This document shows positions 19,156 to 26,390 of a stretch of DNA of 64,000 nt, piece after piece. Made by a program: the position numbers and the translations under genes. The notes under the pieces were generated by a model. That model saw nothing but the letters and a program-made list of their open reading frames with translations, made no database searches and was not told where the DNA came from. The DNA is from Pseudomonas sp. Choline-02u-1 (lineage in GTDB: Bacteria > Pseudomonadota > Gammaproteobacteria > Pseudomonadales > Pseudomonadaceae). The DNA lies in the NCBI RefSeq assembly GCF_002836515.1, contig NZ_PJBC01000004.1, forward strand, positions 361,148-425,147, given 5' to 3'. Each line of letters starts with the position of its first letter. The stretch's first letter is position 1.

Positions 19156-20006
19156 TCGACTCCCACAGCCATACCTTTTATTCCAAGCATGCCGTCGGTA
19201 CGGTGGATGAGTTGGTGCGGGCGTCAATCGCCGCCGGAGTGAAGATCCTCACCATCACCGATCACGCGCCGTTCCCGGTGGACAGCGACAATCGCCTGCT
19301 GGAGGCGGAACTGGAGCGCTATTTCGCCGATATTGAGCGGGCACGACAGGAGCACCAGGGGAAGATCAAGATCCTGCGCGGACTGGAGTTCGACTACATG
19401 CCGGGTGCGAATGCCTACAACCGCGAGATACTGGCCCGGTACGAGCTGGATTTCGCCATCGGCTCGATCCACTACGTCGAGTTGCCGGGCGAGCCCATGG
19501 CCAAGGTCTGGGAGTTGCCCCGGCTATCCGCGCCGGCCTTTCTCGACCGTTATTTCGCCCAACTGCACGCCTTACTGGAGTGCGGGTTGTTCGACGCAGT
19601 TGGGCATGCCGACACGCTGCTGCGCGGCGTGGCGGAAGACGTAGTGCTGCGCCGGATGGAACCGCTGCTGCAGCTGTTCGCCCGCAATGGTGTGGCCTAC
19701 GAACTGAATGCCTCGGGTATTCGCAAGTCGAGCCTGTTGCCCGGTTCGACTCGTGAAGTTCAGGGCGTCTGGAGCTATCCATCACGCACCCTGCTGCCCC
19801 AATTGATCGCCCACGGCGCGGCCTTCACCATAGGTTCCGACGCCCACGATCCGCTGGACGCGGGGGCCGGCATCCGCACCCTGGTCGATGAACTGCAACC
19901 GCTGGGCCTGGACCGGATCAGCTACTTCGAAGGGCGTAGGCGCATCGACATGCCCCTGGATTTCTTCAGCCTGTCGTCTGGCACCGATACAAGGACTGTC
20001 CCGTGA
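19152..20006 (+). CDS. PHP-domain phosphoesterase, HisJ-like
   Basis: The 284-aa product shows the PHP metal-binding motifs in order: SHSHTFYSKHA (residues 4-14), ITDHAPFP (about 36-43), GLEFDYMPG, FAIGSIHYV, FDAVGHADTLL and TIGSDAHDP. The closest pattern is the HisJ class of histidinol-phosphate phosphatases (EHAPLP, SVHFL-like motifs). These enzymes use two or three metals to remove phosphate from small molecules. Histidine synthesis is unlikely here because no his genes are near. Dephosphorylation of a product of the neighbouring radical SAM or PRTase-like protein fits better. It overlaps both neighbours by 4 bp, so the three are co-translated. Confidence 0.88.
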   Translation: MIDSHSHTFYSKHAVGTVDELVRASIAAGVKILTITDHAPFPVDSDNRLLEAELERYFADIERARQEHQGKIKILRGLEFDYMPGANAYNREILARYELDFAIGSIHYVELPGEPMAKVWELPRLSAPAFLDRYFAQLHALLECGLFDAVGHADTLLRGVAEDVVLRRMEPLLQLFARNGVAYELNASGIRKSSLLPGSTREVQGVWSYPSRTLLPQLIAHGAAFTIGSDAHDPLDAGAGIRTLVDELQPLGLDRISYFEGRRRIDMPLDFFSLSSGTDTRTVP

Positions 20007-21136
20007 ACTCCCGATCGAATGACTGGAAACTACTCGCCACGGCTCCTGTCGACGAACAGCTGGCGCGCTTTCGCGAGGCCGTGGCCCGGCCGCAGGCGGA
20101 GGACGTGAATAGAGGTCTGCGCGCGTTCGCTGGCGGCTTGCTTGCGCAAGACCTGATCGATATGGACAGCTATGTCGCGGTGCTCGGTGGTCATGCACTG
20201 AACTGTCTTACGCCCGACGACACCAACGGATTCCGCGACATGAGCAGTGGTGCAAGCGCCTCCGAGCTTACGGCCATCTATAGCCGTGCCAAGTACGGCA
20301 GCCAGAAGGACATCCTTTTTCTCGCCGGCCTGGTGATCAACTATCTGGAGCGGCAGCTGGATGACCCGGAGTCACACTGGGCACGGCTGTTCACCAGCGC
20401 GCGGGAGCACGACGACAATGTGGTGCTGATGACCACTGGCTGGCGCAACGTGCCTTCGACGGCCAACGTGCTCTACGACATCGTGGTGGAGGAGATCAAC
20501 GTCAAGCTCGCCCATATGGGCCTGCCCACCCTGATCAACGTCAAGCTGCCGCGCATCGCCCCTCCCTGCGAGAACTACGCAAGCCTGAGTACTGAAGAGC
20601 GTGAGCGGGTCAATCTTGTCCAGGACCATGTGATTCCCTCGGAGAACTTTTATCGATGGAGCGGCGTGCACGTCATCTTCGGTGACGATGTGCTGGTGAC
20701 GGGATCAACCGCCGACAAGGTGTTGCGTGAGTCGCTGCTAGCCGGTGCCCGCTCGTTCCAGGCGATCTACCCGGTTGCCATCGATCCGCGGGTCGCCCTG
20801 ACGGATGCCACCGTCGAGGAGCGCCTGAACATGGTGGAAATCAGCCACCAGCTGGACGACACATTGGCCAAACTGCTTGGGGCCGAGGATTACCAACCGA
20901 TCCTGCGCACGTTGCGTCTACTGTTTTCGACGGAAAATTACCAAGCCTTGCCGGCATTTCTGGCGCGGGTGCCGGCGGCCAATTGGTTGCGGCTGTACAA
21001 GGCGGCTCTGGGGAACGAGTTCCTGCGCCAGGTCGAATGCATACCCTCGCTGACGCTGCTGCGGCACTACCTGGAGGACCTCGGGCTGCTGGGCAGTAGC
21101 GGCGTGACGGCAGAGAGGACCCCGTTGTGCGTGTGA
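20003..21136 (+). CDS. phosphoribosyltransferase-like protein
   Basis: The 377-aa product starts at GTG (20003), overlapping the PHP stop as GTGA. Residues 222-240 read VHVIFGDDVLVTGSTADKV, the PRPP-binding loop signature of type I phosphoribosyltransferases (hydrophobic strand, two acidic residues, then TGST). Upstream NVKLPRIAPPCENYASLSTEERERV and downstream FQAIYPVAIDP resemble the PRTases of tellurite-resistance-associated operons, which are thought to make nucleoside-like compounds; that likeness is from memory and unverified. The C-terminal 120 residues are helical and unassigned. The base or acceptor is unknown. The gene ends 10 bp inside the next one. Confidence 0.7.
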   Translation: MNSRSNDWKLLATAPVDEQLARFREAVARPQAEDVNRGLRAFAGGLLAQDLIDMDSYVAVLGGHALNCLTPDDTNGFRDMSSGASASELTAIYSRAKYGSQKDILFLAGLVINYLERQLDDPESHWARLFTSAREHDDNVVLMTTGWRNVPSTANVLYDIVVEEINVKLAHMGLPTLINVKLPRIAPPCENYASLSTEERERVNLVQDHVIPSENFYRWSGVHVIFGDDVLVTGSTADKVLRESLLAGARSFQAIYPVAIDPRVALTDATVEERLNMVEISHQLDDTLAKLLGAEDYQPILRTLRLLFSTENYQALPAFLARVPAANWLRLYKAALGNEFLRQVECIPSLTLLRHYLEDLGLLGSSGVTAERTPLCV

Positions 21137-21909
21137 ACTACGTGAGCTACTGGGAAACGGCGGCGGGGCAAAGCATGCCGCCGTGGATCGCCTTGGCCCT
21201 GGTCTCCATGCAACGGGCGCTGGGGGACAATTTCACCCTGCTAACCCCGGGCAGCCTGGAGCATTGCATAGATGCTTCTATCCTCGGCAAGGATTGGCGC
21301 TTCGAGCCGCTTACCTTCAGCATGGACAAGGGGATCGAGGCGATCGTCGCCAGGAGCGACTTCATCCGCATGGCCTACGTTCATCGCCATGGCGGGGCCT
21401 GGATAGACGCGGACAGCATCCTGCTGCGCGACCCGACCTCCCTGTTGTTCCCGACGGGACTCGACGAGCGACTGCACTGGCACAGCGAATGCCTGTTCGC
21501 CTCACTGCCGGGAAACGCCGATCTCGCTGAGGCACTGGCGACCGGGCTCGCGGTCGAGACACATGCCTGGGGCAACCCGGGAGGGATCAAGGAGCTTGTC
21601 GCCAGGTCGCCGCATCAGCTGGTGCCAATTTCGCCCTCGGTATGCGACCCGGGTTATCGACCGGTTTACAACTTCGACAGTTGCGCGGTGATGAGGCGCA
21701 CGGACATTGCAGTGAGCGATTTCCTGCTCCACGACGTAAGCCTGCTGAAGCTGTACAACACCTGGTTCAAGCGGACAGTGACACGCGACGAAACGGTGGC
21801 GGAATTCCTTGACGAGGGTACCCTGCTGTCACGCATCTTTCTGCATATCCAACCCGATCGTGGCTATTGGCTGGGGGAGAGTGAGCGCTTGATCCAACAC
21901 TGTGGCTGA
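21127..21909 (+). CDS. DXD-type glycosyltransferase (GT32/capsular-synthesis-like)
   Basis: The 260-aa product starts at GTG 21127, overlapping the previous gene by 10 bp. Residues 77-100 (SDFIRMAYVHRHGG, AWIDADSILLRD) are the standard nucleotide-sugar-binding segment of GT32-like and capsular-polysaccharide-type transferases, with the metal-binding DAD at 94-96. A later NFDSCAVMRR segment fits the usual second half of the fold. The donor sugar and acceptor are unknown. It is the last gene of the plus-strand cassette, and its stop is 6 bp from the stop of the convergent GT9-DUF120 gene. Confidence 0.82.
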   Translation: MRVNYVSYWETAAGQSMPPWIALALVSMQRALGDNFTLLTPGSLEHCIDASILGKDWRFEPLTFSMDKGIEAIVARSDFIRMAYVHRHGGAWIDADSILLRDPTSLLFPTGLDERLHWHSECLFASLPGNADLAEALATGLAVETHAWGNPGGIKELVARSPHQLVPISPSVCDPGYRPVYNFDSCAVMRRTDIAVSDFLLHDVSLLKLYNTWFKRTVTRDETVAEFLDEGTLLSRIFLHIQPDRGYWLGESERLIQHCG

Positions 21910-21915
21910 TAGTGT

Positions 21916-23400
21916 TTAGATAAGTTCCACCGCATGCGCCGGCATGTGCACGCGGCAACGTTGAGCCCCGTTTAGCTCTAGGCGAGCAGCGATTACCTCG
22001 TGCACGGTCGGGGTATGCCAGTGTGGCGAGCCATGGGCGACGTACAGCCAAGCCGGCACGCGGTGGGCAAGGTGGTCGAACTCCAGCTCGATGCGCAGCA
22101 AGTCGAACACCTCCTTGGTACGTCCGCTCGGTGTCCAGGCGAGCGGCGCGGTGCGATGATGGGGATTGATCAAGCGCAGCGGCTGTCGCAGTTGCAGGTT
22201 CAGTGTGCCGGGATGGCAATCGGCGACTTCAGGAAAAGAGCGGCTAATCAAGGGCAGCTGGCGGGCCAGTGTGCCAGTGGCCACACCCAGACCTGAAACG
22301 ATATGCGCATCCACTGCGAGAGTCTCAGCGATCGACTCTTGCAGCAGTTCGGCGACTGGTTGAATCACGTCAACATCAGTGAATTCGTTCATGTTTTTCT
22401 TGCCGGTATGCGTGTGCTGACGTTGTCCCTGGCGACTAAACACAATCCGGGTATGGTGTGAAAGCGGCGGCAGCCAGGGATTGGAAGAGTTGCTGGCCGG
22501 ATAGATCGCGACCAATGACGCCTTCAGTCCGACGGCCATGTGCACGATGGCAGTATCGACACTCACAACCACTTTGGCCCGCTGGATTGCACCCCCGACC
22601 GCGCGGGGCGTATCCAGTTCGACCAGTGTTCGGACGTTGCAGCGGGCGATGGCGTGCTCGAGCTGCAGTGCCTCAGCCCGGCTGGCGGGACTGCACAGAA
22701 TGCCGATATGGTGCTGCGGCCAGGCATCCGCCAAGGCCCGGACCAGCGAGAGCGCTTTGGCGAACCCAAGGCTTTTATCAGGTCTGCTGGCATAGGGGTT
22801 GATCAGGATATGTGTAATGTTGCTGCCGCCCTGCCGTTCCAGGAGCGGGAGCGGGAGCGGGAGCGGGACAATATAGTCGCGGTTGATCAGGGTCGCACCA
22901 AGGTCGAGCAGGACCCGGGTGTAGCGCTCGACCACGTTGAGCTGCGCGGTGGCATCACCCAGCTTGCCGCTGACGCAGTGCAAGGCGTCATCCAGCGAGT
23001 AGACCCGGGCGGGCTTAAGCAAACGGATGAACAGCATCTCGATGGGTTGGATACGGCCAACTAGGTGGACAAACACATCGACCGATCCCAGTTCCCGTAC
23101 CAGTGGGCCCAGCCCGGCCAGCGTAGGTGCGCCATTGACAGGTATGACCCGGTCGACGCCAAAATCGAGCCTATGCAGGTCGACCAGCTCCGGTACGGTG
23201 AGCACAGTGACCCGGGCACCGAGCTTACGCGCTTCGCGAAAGAAGAATGAGGAAACGATCGCGTCGCCCAGTTTAGCGTCCCAGCGGGGAAGCACGATAT
23301 GCAGGGGATTGGCAAGGTCGCGAGCTACCAACTCGCGGTCTACCAAGCAGCGCATCAATAGGCGCGCGATAGCTTTCCGATGGTTTTGAATAATCGACAT
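21916..23400 (-). CDS. fusion of GT9 heptosyltransferase-like domain and DUF120 (CTP-dependent riboflavin kinase-like) domain
   Basis: The product is 494 aa. Residues 25-345 form a GT9 fold: PLHIVLPRWDAKLGDAIVSSFFFREA, HILINPYASRPDKSLG and the donor-site segment VVVSVDTAIVHMAVGLKASLVAIYP. Residues 363-494 have the layout of DUF120 riboflavin kinase: HIVSGLGVATG, SFPEVADCHPGTLNLQL, an internal VPAWLYV and HEVIAARLELNGAQRCRV. The join is in the usual GT9 C-terminal helix, so it is a true fusion, not a missed stop. DUF120 kinases are mostly archaeal and use CTP. A run of GGAGCG hexamers near 22845-22866 encodes alternating Pro-Leu; a hexamer change would stay in frame. It converges with the cassette and may act in the same pathway. 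Confidence 0.75.
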   Translation of the reverse strand: MSIIQNHRKAIARLLMRCLVDRELVARDLANPLHIVLPRWDAKLGDAIVSSFFFREARKLGARVTVLTVPELVDLHRLDFGVDRVIPVNGAPTLAGLGPLVRELGSVDVFVHLVGRIQPIEMLFIRLLKPARVYSLDDALHCVSGKLGDATAQLNVVERYTRVLLDLGATLINRDYIVPLPLPLPLLERQGGSNITHILINPYASRPDKSLGFAKALSLVRALADAWPQHHIGILCSPASRAEALQLEHAIARCNVRTLVELDTPRAVGGAIQRAKVVVSVDTAIVHMAVGLKASLVAIYPASNSSNPWLPPLSHHTRIVFSRQGQRQHTHTGKKNMNEFTDVDVIQPVAELLQESIAETLAVDAHIVSGLGVATGTLARQLPLISRSFPEVADCHPGTLNLQLRQPLRLINPHHRTAPLAWTPSGRTKEVFDLLRIELEFDHLAHRVPAWLYVAHGSPHWHTPTVHEVIAARLELNGAQRCRVHMPAHAVELI

Positions 23401-23849
23401 CAGCTTTTACTTTCGGGACTAGCTACCGATGGTATCCGTAGCGCATGGCTACTACCAGGCGTTGGCCTAAGGAGGAATTTGGAACAATAGAACAGCAAGA
23501 TGTACTCAATCGCCGGCTACTCGAAAAGCATAGGTTCCACTTCAAAAGTGTAAAACGCATGATGCTTGGTGAATGTAGCCCTGGTTTTCAGTCAAGATTT
23601 TTGCGGGCACCACTGAGGAAGTCCAGCAGCGGTTAGGTTTAGGCATAGACGCAACTCAATCGTCTCGATCTGTTACCGTATCTTTCCTAAAGGGCAGCGA
23701 TAGAGGCATTGCTCGCAAGCAAAGACTGGCTAGGGACACGGCTTCGCTTGAGTGTCGGCGGCCTTGTATGAGCCCATATCTCGGACTGCACTGCGAAATA
23801 TCCCATAGATTAACCTCACGCCAAGCTGCAGATTGCAAATATCCAACAT
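23401..23849. other. 449-bp intergenic region, no gene seen
   Basis: A 63-codon plus-strand frame (23445-23636) has no ribosome site and no recognisable product. I see no RNA gene. The interval holds the promoter region of the GT9-DUF120 gene (right of 23400, minus strand) and the trailer of the McrC-like gene, whose stop is at 23850. Confidence 0.5.
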
Positions 23850-26390
23850 CTACTCAAAATCCTTATCAAAATACGCGCCGCAGCTGGGACAGATCACATT
23901 CGTCACTTGATCAGCGATAGTGGTGTGGTACGTCCAGACGGTGCCGTTTTTGAAAAGAGGCGTAGGGCAGGAGTAGCAGTGGGTTCTGGTCGTCCACACA
24001 CCACAGTGTCTGCAGTCCAGCAACCATCGCATCGCACCACTCTTGGTGCGCTTCGCTTTGATTGATTGATTGTCGTGGCGCTCGCCACAGCCGATGCAGA
24101 AGCTTCGGGATTCCCAGATGGTGTCATCCTGATCCGAGCTCAGTTGCCTCGGCGCAGGGAATGAGCTCTGGAATGCCAAGGCGAGCAGGCGTTTGAGGTG
24201 TTGAGTGGATTGGGCGCCGGAGGAGGTGACGCCTGCTTGTATCCAGCCCTGGCGGTGAGCGTTCGTTCTGCTGTAATCGCTATGAGCGCCCCATTCGAGT
24301 GGTGATTTGGCCGGACGTACGGTGAGCCCGCAGGGCTGGAGAATGAAGACCTTGGCATTCTCCAGCGCCTGGTCGTAGCCCTTAATGAGTATCAGCTCAT
24401 CGAGCATCTGGGTAAGCTCGCCCTTCCTCCATTTGCTTCTAAACTTAGCGTCCATCACAAGCCCGATACGCCGTCCTTTGGGTGGGTTGTAACGTGTCGA
24501 CTGTTCGTCTTCGGTGTGGGTGATGTCGAGGACGAAATCAGGCCTGCGGCCCGACAACATTTCTGCTTGGCAGGTGAGAGATGCACTGATTTTCAAATCA
24601 TGGCGCAAGCATTCAAACCTGACGTTATTTGATCGTGTCAGCGTGCTGGTAATGAGCTTTTCTTCCCATCCGATTTCAGGCTCGAAGCGAAAGTCGTGGA
24701 TCAGCAGCGTGAGTATTTTGATGAGGCACCATTTTTCATAGATTTCACTCGCATGCAGTATTCCGATGTTATTGATTTCGTCCAGCTTGGACAGGTCTAG
24801 CCCACCTCGATTAATCAGCTGACGGATTTTATTGAATGCCGATACGCATGCGGAGTAGTCCGGGTTGGACACGAGCCGCATTCCGAGCGGAAAACTCGAA
24901 CTCGGTGCGACCCCGAATTTTGCCAAGCTGGCATCTGTCGCTTGCAGCAGCCCAGCCTCTCGGGCTATTTCCTGTATAGAGGATGCAATGGCTATCCTCT
25001 TCTCGGACGAGCGCTTCGCTCGTCGCTGGGCAATGGCTGCCTCACGCTTTAGTTCGCGCAGTTCATTGGTGGAGAGCGCAACCTGCCAATCTTTGACCTC
25101 GAGGTATTTGCGCTTCGCAGCCCGGTTTTCGAGCGCATGGGTTTGTGCCCAAATTCCGTGCACCGAAATGAACTTGAGTTCGCGATATCGTTTCCCACTA
25201 GAGGTAATCTTCACAGAAGTTTGCGCGCAGCCTGCCAGTGTCAGGTCTTTGCAGAAGTGATGAGCTGCAAGGATCAGCTCGAACACATCCTCAGGCAATA
25301 CCACAACTCTATAATCGATCTCTGCGTCGCCGGAAGCCTGTTGGCCGTCCTGACGCTCGTAGAAAAAAGCACATTTGTCTCCGTACCTTTTGCCCAAGCG
25401 AATCGGGAAACGAGCTATTTGGTCGGGATATTCTGTAGACGGCCCGGTGAAGCATGTAAGTGCTTCGAGCCGACGCGCAATGTCTTGCGTCTGATGATCA
25501 AAAACTTCGGGATCGACAGCACGCGATTTTATTGCGCTGTCACGCGAGGCACGCTCGGCCTCCTGTGAGGTCAGTCGACGCAGGAAGTCAGTCTGCAAAG
25601 TGGCTGCGGACATATAAGCAGCGGCCACCTTGAGGGCCACCGCTAGCATATGACGCACGTACCGATTCTCGGGAATATCTGCTGACTCGTTGAACACCCG
25701 ACCTGTAAAGTATCGAGCCGCAGGATTGCGTAAGTACTCATGAAAAGTAGCTGCGTTTGGCCGCAACTTCGCGATCGACTGCGGCGCCTGCCCTTCTCGA
25801 ATATCGACTGCGGGAGATGCCAGCACTCTGTTGGAGGCAGCGTTCAACGCTTTCAACGCGACAGCCAACTCGGCACCTGACCCAGGACCTTGGCCTGAGG
25901 CAGTAGCTGCGGCGGCATCGTTCATGATCATCCAGAGAAGATCACCTCGAAAGTCGTTGATGTAGGCCTGGATGTCGGCGCGACCGAAACTCGAGAGTCT
26001 GTTCTCAATCCGCAGCCTCAAATTGCCGAGCCGAATGAAATAAGCGCCCGCACTACGATGAAGCTCGCTGAAGTGACGTTTGTTCAGCGGATCCCAACCG
26101 TCGTGCTGCAACCACCACTGGCCGCAGCCCTGCTGATCGGCAATGCGCAACATGGGGGTTTCTTCACCGGATGCACTGACGAAAACAGGGATTGTATTGT
26201 CGAGGGCGGACTCAAGGCGTATGCCGAGCCAGGGATGGAAATCGTTGAAGACGGTGCTCTCAACAGATAACTCGCCGCTGGCATCCCGCTCTATCTCCAG
26301 CGCGTGAGGTGCCGCCTTAATGTCCCGCGCAACGCCTTCCGATTGCCAGTTAATCACTAGGTATCGCACTTCGATTTGCAGTGACATCAA
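23850..26390 (-). CDS. McrC-like PD-(D/E)XK nuclease (DUF2357-type) with C-terminal zinc ribbons
   Basis: The product is 846 aa. The N-terminal half has the helical/beta layout of DUF2357 McrC relatives (SSFGRADIQAYINDFRGDLLW; NRYVRHMLAVALKVAA). The nuclease signature is GRRPDFVLDI, followed after about 25 residues by IGLVMDAKFRSKW, giving the D...D-x-K arrangement. After about residue 765 there are four cysteine pairs: CIGC, CRHC, CYSC and CPSC, probably two zinc ribbons. It overlaps the upstream AAA gene by 4 bp. The pair matches the McrBC plan, in which the AAA subunit translocates and McrC cuts modified DNA. The target modification is unknown. The zinc ribbons are an unusual addition and may read nucleic acid. 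Confidence 0.82.
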   Translation of the reverse strand: MMSLQIEVRYLVINWQSEGVARDIKAAPHALEIERDASGELSVESTVFNDFHPWLGIRLESALDNTIPVFVSASGEETPMLRIADQQGCGQWWLQHDGWDPLNKRHFSELHRSAGAYFIRLGNLRLRIENRLSSFGRADIQAYINDFRGDLLWMIMNDAAAATASGQGPGSGAELAVALKALNAASNRVLASPAVDIREGQAPQSIAKLRPNAATFHEYLRNPAARYFTGRVFNESADIPENRYVRHMLAVALKVAAAYMSAATLQTDFLRRLTSQEAERASRDSAIKSRAVDPEVFDHQTQDIARRLEALTCFTGPSTEYPDQIARFPIRLGKRYGDKCAFFYERQDGQQASGDAEIDYRVVVLPEDVFELILAAHHFCKDLTLAGCAQTSVKITSSGKRYRELKFISVHGIWAQTHALENRAAKRKYLEVKDWQVALSTNELRELKREAAIAQRRAKRSSEKRIAIASSIQEIAREAGLLQATDASLAKFGVAPSSSFPLGMRLVSNPDYSACVSAFNKIRQLINRGGLDLSKLDEINNIGILHASEIYEKWCLIKILTLLIHDFRFEPEIGWEEKLITSTLTRSNNVRFECLRHDLKISASLTCQAEMLSGRRPDFVLDITHTEDEQSTRYNPPKGRRIGLVMDAKFRSKWRKGELTQMLDELILIKGYDQALENAKVFILQPCGLTVRPAKSPLEWGAHSDYSRTNAHRQGWIQAGVTSSGAQSTQHLKRLLALAFQSSFPAPRQLSSDQDDTIWESRSFCIGCGERHDNQSIKAKRTKSGAMRWLLDCRHCGVWTTRTHCYSCPTPLFKNGTVWTYHTTIADQVTNVICPSCGAYFDKDFE

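Noticed and set aside
22840..22870. Phase-variation tract in the GT9-DUF120 gene
   Set aside because: The repeat unit is a hexamer, so changes in copy number keep the frame and only alter a Pro-Leu run.
23445..23636. 63-codon frame in the gap left of the McrC-like gene
   Set aside because: It has no ribosome site, no domain and no neighbour on its strand.
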